64,000 nt of DNA, from NCBI GenBank assembly GCA_963733505.1, contig CAVTDW010000027.1:124001-188000 (forward strand), in the 5' to 3' direction. This DNA comes from JALYXV01 sp963733505 (lineage in GTDB: Bacteria > Actinomycetota > Acidimicrobiia > Acidimicrobiales > Palsa-688). The number at the start of each line of letters is the position of its first letter. Positions within the stretch are counted from its first letter, which is position 1. The notes beneath the pieces are model-generated. The model was given only the letters and a program-made list of their open reading frames with translations. It was not told the origin of the DNA and did no database searches. This document shows positions 46,309-57,948 of this stretch, piece after piece. The position numbers and the translations under genes are program-made.

Positions 46309-47250
46309 GACTTGGGTTCCTCTGCGTCGGCGGCGGCTTCGGATTCGGGATCGGCGGCGGCTGCCTCAGGCTCAGCGGCTGCCTCAGGCTCAGCGGCCTG
46401 CCTCGGAGCCTCTGCGGCTGCCTCAGCTCTGCAGCCTTGGCCGCCGGCGCAGTGCATTGGCCGCGGGCGGCAGCGCATTGGCCGACAGCCGCGGCGGGGC
46501 CTCAGCCGCTGGCGCTGGTTCGGGATCGCGCGGCTCCGGATCGACGGCCGGTTCCGGCGTGGGGCCGGGGGCCGTTTCGACCTTGTCGGCGCCTTGCGCC
46601 TCGGGCTGCTCGACGCTGTCGGTGCCCTCGTCCGCCTTGGCGCCGGGCAGGGTCGCCTTGGTGAACACGATCCAGTCGTTGCACAGCACGTCGTAGGCGT
46701 TGAGCTCGCCGGTGAGGATGACCTGGATCAGGGGAAGGTTGCGGAAGGACTTGTAGGCCGATTCGTCATCGTTGCGGTCGAGGACGACGAGGATCCGGCC
46801 GTCGAGGCCGAGGGCCTCGATTGCTGCTCGGGCCACCGACGTCTTGGGCTCGGTCCACGGCCATTCGGCGAGGACCATGACCCGCTCTTCCGATGCCCGG
46901 TCCGACAGGGCCGAACGCAGGGCGAGCGCGATCATCTTGCGGGGGGTCCGCTGGCGATACGAGCGGGGCTTGGGCCCGAGGGCCACGCCGCCGCCGGTCC
47001 AGTGCGGCGCACGCGTCGACCCCTGGCGAGCCCGGCCCGTCCCCTTCTGGCGGAAGGGCTTCTTGCCGCCGCCGGAAACCTCGGCGCGGGTCTTGGTGCT
47101 CTGGGTACCCGAGCGGGCCGCGGCCAACTGGGCCGTCACCACCTGGTGCATCACCGCGATATTGGGCGTGATGCCGAATATGGCGTCGTCCAGGGTCACC
47201 GAGCCGGTTACCGACCCGTCGACGGTCCGGACATCCACGCTGCGCGGCAT
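46305..47250 (-). CDS. rplD: 50S ribosomal protein L4 with long acidic tail, one frameshift
   Basis: Tunnel-constriction protein, and autogenous regulator of the S10 operon in enterobacteria. The core has RSGTQSTKTRAEVSGGGKKP, FRQKGTGRARQGSTRAPHW and VLDRNDDESAYKSFRNLPL. After about residue 215 the protein continues as Glu/Pro/Ala-rich sequence. The frame as given stops at 46423, leaving 114 noncoding bases before rplW. Shifting one base near 46424-46450 continues the acidic tail (AAEPEAAAEPEAAAADPESE) to a TGA that overlaps the rplW ATG, so I extend it there. Corrected length is about 314 residues, 100 more than usual. Confidence 0.93.
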
Positions 47251-47894
47251 TATCGGGCCTTCCTCTTCACGCTGCCCCGGATGAGCACGACGCTGCCCCG
47301 GGCGCCGGGAATGGCACCCTTCACGAGCAGCAACTCGCGCTCCGGGTCCGATTGGACCACCTCGAGATTGAGCGTCGTCACCTTCTGCGAGCCCATCTGG
47401 CCGGCCATCTTGGTGCCCTTGAACACCCGGGCGGGCGTGGCGCAGGCACCGATCGAGCCTGGCGCCCGATGATGCTTGTGGTTGCCGTGGCTGGCGCCTT
47501 GGCCCTTGAAGTTGTGGCGCTTCATCACTCCCGCGAAGCCCTTGCCCTTGCTGACCGCCGTCACGTCGACCCGGTCGCCGGGGGTGAAGATGTCGACGGC
47601 AATTTCCTGGCCGACGGCGTACTTGCTGGAGTCGTCGATACGAAGCTCGACCAGGTGACGCCCGGGATCGACCTGGGCCTTGGCGAAATGGCCGGCCTCG
47701 GGCTTGGTCAGGGTCCGGGCCTGCCGGGCCCCGTAGGTCACCTGGACGGCGGAGTAGCCGTCGTTGTCCGGTGTCTTGAGCTGGACGACGCGCGCCGGGC
47801 TGACCCGGACGACGGTGACCGCGATGGCTCGGTTGTTGTCATCCCAGATTTGGGTCATGCCGACTTTTTCGCCGACGATCGCTGTGGTTGGCAC
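47250..47894 (-). CDS. rplC: 50S ribosomal protein L3
   Basis: Early-assembly protein reaching into the peptidyl transferase centre. The 214 residues start VPTTAIVGEKVGMTQIWDD. They hold the family motif KGKGFAGVMKRHNFKGQGAS, HHRAPGSIGACATPARVFKG and MAGQMGSQKVTTLNLEVV. GTG 47894 matches the family; an ATG at 47927 would add 11 polar residues. It is the first gene of the long ribosomal operon here, since rpsJ lies 3 kb away. Confidence 0.96.
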   Translation of the reverse strand: MPTTAIVGEKVGMTQIWDDNNRAIAVTVVRVSPARVVQLKTPDNDGYSAVQVTYGARQARTLTKPEAGHFAKAQVDPGRHLVELRIDDSSKYAVGQEIAVDIFTPGDRVDVTAVSKGKGFAGVMKRHNFKGQGASHGNHKHHRAPGSIGACATPARVFKGTKMAGQMGSQKVTTLNLEVVQSDPERELLLVKGAIPGARGSVVLIRGSVKRKAR

Positions 47895-47946
47895 GGCTGG
47901 CTCTTTCTCGGTCGTGGAGGGGGACATCGCTGGCCCCACACGCGGA

Positions 47947-47977
47947 CGCTCCGCTCGGGCAGTACCCGAGCGGAGCG
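47947..47977 (-). promoter_or_regulatory. Perfect hairpin in the rplC operon leader
   Basis: CGCTCCGCTCGGG and CCCGAGCGGAGCG form a perfect 13-base stem with a 5-base loop, about 53 bases upstream of the L3 start codon. No U-run follows. Its place in the 5' leader of a ribosomal operon suggests a protein-binding or attenuation element. Confidence 0.6.
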
Positions 47978-48044
47978 CTCGTTCAGTTGTGCTGCGGGGT
48001 CTCCGGCAGTCGGACACCCGCAGACATCGATTGGTAGACGGGTC

Positions 48045-48050
48045 AGTATA
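48045..48050 (-). promoter_or_regulatory. Candidate -10 element of the rplC operon
   Basis: TATACT on the minus strand, about 150 bases upstream of rplC. TTGGCC lies 20 bases further up, a poor -35 spacing. The implied leader contains the 13-base hairpin. Confidence 0.4.
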
Positions 48051-48092
48051 ACCGCAGCCGGCCCACGTCCGGCCAAGCCGTCCAGGCGAGCC

Positions 48093-49085
48093 CTACCTGG
48101 TGACGTTCACCGGGACATCGCTCGCAGCCACGACCTTCCCCGAGGTCTTGTCGGTCGCAGTGATATGGAGCGAGGTCGTTCCCGCCGCCTTGGGCACGAG
48201 ATCACCCCGTAGGCCGTCTCCGCTGACCGCCGCAACGCCGGGCGAGGCGACGCTCCACGCGAAGGCGAAGCCGTCGGGCGTGACCGGCGTGCAGCCCGCG
48301 GTCTGAAGCAGTGTGGCGTTGACGCCGAAGCCGCTTCCGGGAAGCAGCTGCATGTCGATCGTGGGGTACCCGAGGTCGAGCGCATACGGCGCGGTCGGCG
48401 CCCGGCACGCGGTCGGGCGCAGGAACGCCTCGAGGCGCAGGCCTGACAGCTGGAGGTGGCCGGAGACGCCGTGGTCCGAACCGGTGACATCGAGGTTCCC
48501 GACGAACGGCGTGCCGAGCGGGCTGCGGAAGAAGTCACCGTGGTAGAAGATCCACTTGCCCTCCTTGCGCCCGTCGTAGGTCCGGATCTCGTCTGACCAC
48601 CACTGGTGCCCGTCAGAGGTGAAGTAGATCGACAGGCGCATTTCGACGCCGTGTTCCAGCCAGGTGAGCTCGAGGGTCGTGTAGCCCTGCCAGATGCCGG
48701 GATCGCTGTGAACCTGGAGCGCGCTGGTGGTCGTGAACGTGGTGCCGCCCACATCGATCCGCACCGCGTCGGCCGCCAGCGAGACCTGCGGCGTCCCGGC
48801 CTCGAATCCCGCCCCGGAGGGGGCCGGGGTTTGACCAGCCGGTCCTCCTTGGCCGGTCTTCACCGGCGTCGACGACCGGTTGATCAGCGGAACCGCCGCC
48901 AGGAGGATGATGATGCCAGCCGCGATGCCGACCGCGATATACGGCCGCCGGGGCCGGCGGCGGTCCCGCAGCGGCCACAGGTCGTGCCCATCGGACCACT
49001 CGCGGTCGGGCACCGCCATCGCCTCGTCCTGGGACTCGAACATGGCGCGGAGCCGGGACTCCAGGTCGTCGGTGGTCTGACTCAT
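48093..49085 (-). CDS. Single-span membrane protein paired with ECF sigma factor
   Basis: A 330-residue protein with a cytoplasmic N-terminus of about 47 residues (MSQTTDDLESRLRAMFESQ), one membrane span (YIAVGIAAGIIILLAAVPL), a Pro/Gly linker and a large beta-rich exported part. The exported part has SDGHQWWSDEIRTYDGRKEG and, near the C-terminus, an Ig-like strand set (AFAWSVASPGVAAVSGDGL, TTSLHITATDK). It starts four bases inside the sigma-factor stop (ATGA), so the two are co-translated. Topology and pairing suggest an anti-sigma or envelope-sensing partner, but no HxxxCxxC zinc anti-sigma motif is present. Confidence 0.7.
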   Translation of the reverse strand: MSQTTDDLESRLRAMFESQDEAMAVPDREWSDGHDLWPLRDRRRPRRPYIAVGIAAGIIILLAAVPLINRSSTPVKTGQGGPAGQTPAPSGAGFEAGTPQVSLAADAVRIDVGGTTFTTTSALQVHSDPGIWQGYTTLELTWLEHGVEMRLSIYFTSDGHQWWSDEIRTYDGRKEGKWIFYHGDFFRSPLGTPFVGNLDVTGSDHGVSGHLQLSGLRLEAFLRPTACRAPTAPYALDLGYPTIDMQLLPGSGFGVNATLLQTAGCTPVTPDGFAFAWSVASPGVAAVSGDGLRGDLVPKAAGTTSLHITATDKTSGKVVAASDVPVNVTR

Positions 49086-49618
49086 CGGGTGATCTCCTTT
49101 TCGAGGCGCTTCAGGGCTCGTGAGGCCAATGACTTGACGGTGCCCGGCCGGCAGCCGAGGGCCTCGGCGATCTCGGTCTCCGAGAGTCCGCCGTGGTATC
49201 GGAGCACGACCACCGCCCGCTGGCGGAACGGGAGGGCCGCCACCGCGTCCGCCAGGTCGTCGACCACGAGGTCGGCGCTCGCGGGTGTGGCGAGGAGGGG
49301 GAGCTTGGCCTGGTGAACCCCGGCGTGGCGGCGCCAGTTGTGGCACCGGTTGACGATGGTGGTGCGCAGGTAGGCGTGGGGCCGTTGCGCCTCACCCCAA
49401 GTGGAATACATCTGCGCCAGGGCGTCCTGGGCGATCTCCTCGGCGGCCGTGCGGTCCTGGGTCAAGAACGCCGCCAGGCGCACCGCCCCCGGCCAGGCCT
49501 CCCGGAAGAACTCGTCGAATCCGCCTCGCCCATCGACTCTCGCGGGCGGCCGGTCGGCCCATGGTCCGATCGCCGTGATGCCTTCGTCGGTCGCCGCACT
49601 TGTGGTCACATTTCTCAT
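49082..49618 (-). CDS. ECF RNA polymerase sigma factor, SigE family
   Basis: Alternative sigma factor of about 178 residues. Region 2 is GFDEFFREAWPGAVRLAAFL with DRTAAEEIAQDALAQMYSTW, which binds the -10 element and core polymerase. Region 4 is ALPFRQRAVVVLRYHGGLSE, then ALGCRPGTVKSLASRAL, the -35 reader. It fits the actinobacterial SigE-type group. ATG 49618 is used because upstream codons lie in the promoter region shared with the divergent peptidase gene. Confidence 0.92.
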   Translation of the reverse strand: MRNVTTSAATDEGITAIGPWADRPPARVDGRGGFDEFFREAWPGAVRLAAFLTQDRTAAEEIAQDALAQMYSTWGEAQRPHAYLRTTIVNRCHNWRRHAGVHQAKLPLLATPASADLVVDDLADAVAALPFRQRAVVVLRYHGGLSETEIAEALGCRPGTVKSLASRALKRLEKEITR

Positions 49619-49659
49619 CGACACCTCAGCGGCCCGGAAGGTTCCACCAGACTGGACCC

Positions 49660-50926
49660 ATGGAAAGCGTCGCACCCCCACCCCCGGTCGCGCTCGACTC
49701 GCGCCTTGCCGTGCCCGTCGACGTCGAGCGGGTGGAGGCTCGGGTCACCTTTGACGTCGCCGCCCAGGTGGCGGCCGTGGAGGCGACGGTGGAATTCGCG
49801 CTCCAGGGATACGACGGGTTCCCGGCGCTGGACCTTCGCCAGCCGCTGGACTCGTTCCTGCTCGACGGCCGGCAATTCCCCGGCGAGGCATTTTCCCCAG
49901 AAGACCTTGGAGGCGGCCCGGGGGCGGAGATGCGCGTGATCGACACCGCGCTCGCTGGGGGAAGCCGGCACCGGCTGGAGTTGCGGTACCGGTTGGATAC
50001 GCCGGCGGCCGAGGGGTCGCAGCCCATTGGGTGGGTGGCGGGCGGGGGCGTGCGGTGGGACTTCTGGATGTCGGATCTGCACCCGGGGCGGTACCTGGAG
50101 ATGTGGTTGCCCGCGAACCTGTGCCACGACCGTTTCCAGCTCAAGTTGGAGGTGGCCGTCGTTGGTGGCGGCCCGCACGTGCTGCTCAGCAATGGCAGCC
50201 GAGTACCAGCGCAGCGAGAACGAGTGGTGGGTCGACTATCCGGCGGTGTTCACGTCGCTGTCGCCGATGCTGGTCCTTCGGCCGGCCGAGGAGATCGAAG
50301 TGCGGCGCCGCCCCGGCCTGGTGACGGCGAAGGTGGCCGAGTCGGATGCGGACCTGGAGGCCAACGAAGCCGACATCACGGCGTGGCTGGCCTACAACGA
50401 GGCGCGATACGGCAGGTGGGTGCACGGCGACCGGTTCACCTGCGTCCTGTGGGGACCCGGGAGGGGGATGGAGTACGACGGCGCCACCACCGCGGCGGTG
50501 GGAGCGGTCGAGCACGAGGTGTTCCACAGCTGGTTCGGGCGGGGAGTGAAGCCCGCACGAGCCAGCGACGGCTGGATCGACGAGGCCTGGACCTCCTGGG
50601 CCACCAACAGCCGCCGCCGGGAACTGGGCCGCTTCGCAGTCGAGGAACTGAGCCTGGAGGAGCCGCCGGTCCTGCTCTACCCACCGAGCGAGTGGAGCCG
50701 ACACACCCCGATCGAGTCCTACAAAGAGGGCTCAAGACTATTCGCAGGCATCGCCCACCTGTTGGGAGGCGCACCCCAACTAAGACAGGCGATGGCCGAG
50801 TGGTACCAGCAGCACGCAGGGGGCTTCGTGACAACAGCAGACCTGGAGCACCACCTGAGCAAGCGAGCAGCAGGGGTGAGCGCCCTGTTCCAGCGCTACG
50901 TCCACGGGCAGGAGCGACGGGAGTAG
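49660..50926 (+). CDS. M1-like zinc metallopeptidase, one frameshift
   Basis: Probable aminopeptidase-type zinc enzyme. An N-terminal beta domain (ARVTFDVAAQVAAVEATVEF) is followed by the catalytic domain with HEVFHSWFGRGVKPARASDG and then WIDEAWTSWAT. That is the HExxH zinc site with a Glu ligand 18 residues on. The frame slips by one base at about 50199-50201. Dropping it joins LLSNGS to EYQRSENEWWVDYP. Corrected length is about 421 residues, short for M1, lacking the usual helical C-terminal domain. No signal peptide is evident. Divergent from the sigma factor. Confidence 0.82.
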
Positions 50927-50981
50927 CGCAGAGCCAGCCCGTTCCCCGGGCTGGCGGCGCGCTGCTCCCGTCTCGCGCGAC

Positions 50982-51308
50982 CTACGCGTTTTGGATCTTG
51001 ATCTCGATGTCAACCCCAGCAGGGAGGTCGAGCCGCTGCAGCGAGTCCACCGTCTTCGGCGAGTGCTCGACGATGTCGAGCAGGCGCTTGTGGATCCGCA
51101 TCTCGAAGTGCTCGCGGCTGTCCTTGTACTTATGGGGCGAGCGGATCACCGTGTAGCGGTGCTTCTCGGTGGGCAACGGGACCGGGCCCCGTACCTTGGC
51201 ATTGGTCCGCAGCACCGTCTCGACGATCTTCTTGGTCGACTGGTCGATGATCTCGTGGTCATACGCCTTGAGGCGGATGCGGATCTTCTGTCGCGGGGCG
51301 TCAGCCAT
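50982..51308 (-). CDS. rpsJ: 30S ribosomal protein S10
   Basis: Head protein, and NusE partner in transcription antitermination. The 108 residues include QKIRIRLKAYDHEIIDQSTK, GPVPLPTEKHRYTVIRSPHK and HFEMRIHKRLLDIVEHSPKT. Here it ends the str-type cluster rather than leading into rplC, from which it is separated by 3 kb. Confidence 0.97.
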   Translation of the reverse strand: MADAPRQKIRIRLKAYDHEIIDQSTKKIVETVLRTNAKVRGPVPLPTEKHRYTVIRSPHKYKDSREHFEMRIHKRLLDIVEHSPKTVDSLQRLDLPAGVDIEIKIQNA

Positions 51309-51316
51309 TGGTTCCC

Positions 51317-52507
<1,191 letters not shown>

Positions 52508-52582
52508 GGAAGGAAATCGCTCCTGTAACTTTCGTTCTTCGTCTACGAGTGTCTTTGTGAAGGGTAGTGAGACCGGGCGTCG

Positions 52583-54688
<2,106 letters not shown>

Positions 54689-54694
54689 GGCGTT

Positions 54695-54727
54695 CTCTCG
54701 ATGCTCTCGATGCTCTCGATGCTCTCG
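54695..54727 (-). repeat. CATCGAGAG tandem repeat upstream of fusA
   Basis: Three and two-thirds copies of a 9-base unit, ending 6 bases before the fusA start. Each copy contains GAGAG, a possible Shine-Dalgarno core; the copy nearest fusA is at normal spacing. The rest of the 201-base rpsG-fusA gap shows no gene or clear hairpin. Confidence 0.85.
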
Positions 54728-54889
54728 AGCGCTCAGGGCTCGAGGGTGGGGCGATGCGGTGGTGGTGCGGCTATGTCGTGGGGGGTTCAGCTCGGCCAGC
54801 GCAGCGGGTCGCGGTGCGTCGGGCTTGTCGGCAGGCGTGGCACCGGGACCCACGGGCGCGCCGGGGCGCCCTCGTAAATTGTGCCGCCG

Positions 54890-55360
54890 TTACCAGCGGT
54901 AGTGGGCGAACGCCTTGTTGGACTCGGCCATCTTGTGCATGTCCTCACGGCGCTTGACGGCCGCTCCGGTGCCGTTGGAAGCGTCGAGCAGCTCGTTGGC
55001 CAGCCGCTCGGCCATGGTCTTCTCCCGGCGCTGCCGGGAGTAACCGACCAGCCACCGGATCGACAGCGTGGTGGCCCGGCGGGGGCGCACCTCGACGGGC
55101 ACCTGGTAGGTGGCGCCACCGACGCGACGGCTCTTGACCTCGAGCTGGGGTTTGGTGTTCTCGACCGCCCGCTTCAAGGTGGCGACCGGCTCCGCACCGG
55201 ACTTGTCCTTCACGATGTCGAGTGCGTTGTACACGATCCGCTCGGAGAGGCTCCGCTTGCCGCGGGAGAGGATCTTGTTGACCAGCTGGGTGACCAGGAC
55301 CGACCGGTAGATCGGGTCGGGCATGAGATCACGTCGGGGGGCGGGTCCTTTGCGGGGCAT
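54890..55360 (-). CDS. rpsG: 30S ribosomal protein S7
   Basis: Primary assembly protein of the 30S head. The 156 residues include MPRKGPAPRRDLMPDPIYRS, VTQLVNKILSRGKRSLSERI, GGATYQVPVEVRPRRATTLS and the end KMAESNKAFAHYRW. Thirteen bases after rpsL. Confidence 0.98.
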   Translation of the reverse strand: MPRKGPAPRRDLMPDPIYRSVLVTQLVNKILSRGKRSLSERIVYNALDIVKDKSGAEPVATLKRAVENTKPQLEVKSRRVGGATYQVPVEVRPRRATTLSIRWLVGYSRQRREKTMAERLANELLDASNGTGAAVKRREDMHKMAESNKAFAHYRW

Positions 55361-55373
55361 GTCTGGTGGTCCC

Positions 55374-55742
55374 TCAGTCCTTCTTGGCGCCGTAACGGCT
55401 ACGGGCCTGCTTGCGGTCCCGGACGCCGGAGGTGTCAAGGGTGCCGCGGATGATCTTGTAACGAACGCCGGGGAGATCCTTGACTCGCCCGCCGCGAACC
55501 AGGACGATCGAGTGTTCTTGCAGGTTGTGGCCCACGCCGGGGATGTAGGCGGTGACCTCGACGCCGCTGGTCAGCCGGACTCGGGCCACCTTGCGCAGGG
55601 CCGAGTTGGGCTTCTTGGGTGTGGTCGTGTACACCCGGGTGCAGACGCCTCGCCGCTGGGGCGCGCCCTTCAGGGCTGGGGTCTTGGTCTTATCCGACTT
55701 GTGCTCGCGGCCCGTCCGGACCAGTTGCGCGATGGTGGGCAA
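55374..55742 (-). CDS. rpsL: 30S ribosomal protein S12
   Basis: Decoding-centre protein; mutations give streptomycin resistance in many bacteria. The 122 residues show MPTIAQLVRTGR-like start (TTG 55742 with AGAGGAGAGG upstream), TPALKGAPQRRGVCTRVYTT, TPKKPNSALRKVARVRLTSG and IPGVGHNLQEHSIVLVRGG. The lysines equivalent to Lys43 and Lys88 are replaced: TTTPKKPNSA keeps the first lysine, and GRVKDLPGVRY keeps the second, so it is the ordinary sensitive-type sequence at those positions. Confidence 0.96.
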   Translation of the reverse strand: MPTIAQLVRTGREHKSDKTKTPALKGAPQRRGVCTRVYTTTPKKPNSALRKVARVRLTSGVEVTAYIPGVGHNLQEHSIVLVRGGRVKDLPGVRYKIIRGTLDTSGVRDRKQARSRYGAKKD

Positions 55743-55821
55743 GAAAACCTCTCCTCTACGGGAGCCGGTGCCTCCTGGACGCGGGACGCGCGAAGAAACA
55801 CCAGCCGTGCAGCCGTCAACC

Positions 55822-55827
55822 ATTGTA
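55822..55827 (-). promoter_or_regulatory. Candidate -10 element of the rpsL-rpsG-fusA-tuf-rpsJ operon
   Basis: TACAAT on the minus strand, 80 bases upstream of rpsL. The hexamer 17 bases further up (TACAGC) is a weak -35. It would give a leader of about 73 bases. The 222-base region is shared with the divergent trmO-like gene. Confidence 0.45.
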
Positions 55828-55964
55828 GCGCGGCCTCGCCCGGTGCTGTACTGGCGCTTGCCGCGGCGTCGTGGCGACCGTACGGCGCCATTGTGTCACC
55901 CTGGCAGGCGAAATGCTCTCCCCTCGGCTCCCTCGGCACCCTCGGGCGCGTTAGCGCTGACTCC

Positions 55965-56378
55965 ATGTCCTCCTACGAGATACACCCGATCGGGTGGGTC
56001 GAGTCGCCGCTGCTGGATCGGGCCGCGGCCCCCTGCCAGGGCGACGAGGGGGCGCCCAACGCGGTGCTCGTGTTCCACCCCGGCGTGGCCGAGGCGATCC
56101 GTGACCTCGTCGTCGGAAGCGAGATCCTGGTGCTGACCTGGCTGGACCGGGCCCGCCGGGACGTGCTGTCGGTGCATCCCCGGGGCGACCCGACGAATCC
56201 TGAGCGGGGGGTGTTCAGCACTCGATCACCCGATCGGCCCAACCCCGTCGGGCTGCACCGGGTCCAGATCCTGGCGATCCACGGTCAGCGCGTCGAGGTG
56301 CGCAACTTGGAGGCGCTGGACGGAACGCCGATCGTCGATGTCAAGCCGGTGCTCAGCCCCGACAGCAAGGACCGATAG
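55965..56378 (+). CDS. trmO: TrmO/TsaA-like tRNA methyltransferase
   Basis: TrmO methylates the N6 of threonylcarbamoyladenosine at tRNA position 37 using SAM. The 137 residues start with the beta strand YEIHPIGWVESPLL and contain the family hallmark FSTRSPDRPNPVGLHRVQIL, then LDGTPIVDVKPVL. It is a single-domain protein lacking the extra C-terminal domain of the E. coli enzyme. ATG 55965 fits the usual start. It is divergent from rpsL and convergent with hyuB. Confidence 0.87.
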   Translation: MSSYEIHPIGWVESPLLDRAAAPCQGDEGAPNAVLVFHPGVAEAIRDLVVGSEILVLTWLDRARRDVLSVHPRGDPTNPERGVFSTRSPDRPNPVGLHRVQILAIHGQRVEVRNLEALDGTPIVDVKPVLSPDSKDR

Positions 56379-56391
56379 CAGGGCGCGCCCG

Positions 56392-57948
56392 TCACACGTC
56401 GGCGTCGACGGTGCCCCACCCCCCGCCGCCGGGGGTGAGCAGCGCGATGGCGTCACCCGCGGCCAGCGTCACCGTCACCTTGTCCAGCAAGGGCTGCCGG
56501 GCCGACTCGTCGCCCCCCGGCCACAGCCAGTTCTCACCGCTCGCTCCCGGCTCCCCACCCTCGAGCCCCCAGGGCTGGCTGGCCCGCCGTTCGGTGATGA
56601 GCGACGCGGTCGACGGTTCCAGGACCTGGATCACCCGCTCGATCCCGTCGCCTCCCGCCGCCCGCCCCCCTCCACCGCTGCCCTTCCGGAGCCGGTAACG
56701 CAGCACCCGCACCGGAATCGTCCGCTCCAACGCCTCGGTCGGGGTGTCCATGGTGTTGGTCATGGCGGTGTGCACCCCGTTCATCCCCGGCCGAGGACCG
56801 GGCCGGCCCCCCTGGCCGCCACCGATGGTCTCGTAGTACACCCACCCCGATGCGCCGCTCAGGATGAGGTTGTTCATGGTCCCCTGCCCACCGGCGCCCA
56901 CCCGCCCCGGGGCGGCCTGCGCCAAGGCACGCAGGCACACATCGGCAATTCGCTGTGAGACCTCGACGTTGCCCGCCCCGACCGCCGAGGGCGGCGACGC
57001 GGCCACGATCGTCCCCGCGGGCGCCACCACGGTGATGGGCGCCAAGGCGCCGCCGTTGGCGGGAATCGTCGGGTCCGTGGCGCTGCGCAGCGCGAAGGCG
57101 ACGGCGCTGTACGTCACGGCCTCGACGGCGTTCACGTTGCCCGGCTGCTGGGCGGCGGAGCCGGTGAAGTCGAACCGCACCCCCTCCCCCTCCTTGGTCA
57201 ACCGCAGCCGGATCGTCACCGGTTGCTGCTGCGACGGCCGCGGCCCGACCGAATCCATCACGTCGTCGACCTGCCAGGTCCCGTCGGCCAGTGCCGCCAG
57301 CGCGGCCCGCATCCGCCGCTCCCCGTACGCCAGCACCTGCTCGACCGGCGCCCCGCTCGCCACGATGCCCGCCAGCCGTTCGATGCCGATGGCGTTGGCC
57401 CCGACCTGGGCGTCGAGGTCGCCCCGGCGCTCCTCGGGCGTCCGGGAGTTGGCCAGGAAGATCGCCACCACGGCGGGGCCGAGCAGAACGGGCGGGATGC
57501 GCAGTCCCTCTTGCTGGATCTCGGTCGCCTCGGGCGGGATGGAACCGGGCGTCATGCCTCCGACGTCGGCGTGATGGGCCCGGTTGGCCGCCCACCCCAC
57601 GATTCGGCCCTCGACGAAGCACGGCGCCACCAGGGTGACGTCGTTCAGGTGGGTGCCGCCCGCGAAGGGATCGTTGAGCATGATCTGGTCGCCCGGTGCC
57701 GGATCGAGGCCGGCGCCGATGGCGGCGGCGACCGACGCGGGCATCGACCCCAGGTGGACCGGGATGTGCTCGGCCTGGACCAACAACTGCCCATCTCGGG
57801 TAAACAGCGCCGCCGAGCAATCGGCCCGCTCCTTGATGTTCGGGGAAAAGGAGGCCCGGCGCAGCACGGCACCCATCTCCTCTGCCACCCCGGTCAGCTG
57901 CGAGATCAGGACCTGGAGGGCGGCCGGATCTAGCGGGTCAACACCCAT
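56392..57948 (-). CDS. hyuB: Hydantoinase B / 5-oxoprolinase-type subunit
   Basis: Partner of HyuA in ATP-dependent ring opening of hydantoins, 5-oxoproline or related compounds; the substrate cannot be read from sequence. The 518 residues include SPNIKERADCSAALF, MLNDPFAGGTHLNDVTLVAP, NRAHHADVGGMTPGSIPP and a C-terminal RYRLRKGSGGGGRAAGGDG. ATG 57948 gives a 19-base overlap with hyuA, so the two are translationally coupled. Convergent with trmO. Confidence 0.92.
   Translation of the reverse strand: MGVDPLDPAALQVLISQLTGVAEEMGAVLRRASFSPNIKERADCSAALFTRDGQLLVQAEHIPVHLGSMPASVAAAIGAGLDPAPGDQIMLNDPFAGGTHLNDVTLVAPCFVEGRIVGWAANRAHHADVGGMTPGSIPPEATEIQQEGLRIPPVLLGPAVVAIFLANSRTPEERRGDLDAQVGANAIGIERLAGIVASGAPVEQVLAYGERRMRAALAALADGTWQVDDVMDSVGPRPSQQQPVTIRLRLTKEGEGVRFDFTGSAAQQPGNVNAVEAVTYSAVAFALRSATDPTIPANGGALAPITVVAPAGTIVAASPPSAVGAGNVEVSQRIADVCLRALAQAAPGRVGAGGQGTMNNLILSGASGWVYYETIGGGQGGRPGPRPGMNGVHTAMTNTMDTPTEALERTIPVRVLRYRLRKGSGGGGRAAGGDGIERVIQVLEPSTASLITERRASQPWGLEGGEPGASGENWLWPGGDESARQPLLDKVTVTLAAGDAIALLTPGGGGWGTVDADV

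Noticed and set aside
47979..48092. Possible tRNA or small RNA gene upstream of rplC
   Set aside because: No cloverleaf, TTCGA-like T arm or CCA end can be formed; a promoter and leader explain the region better.
55743..55964. N-terminal extension of rpsL or trmO
   Set aside because: Both genes have family-matching starts; the extensions are non-conserved and cover the divergent promoter region.
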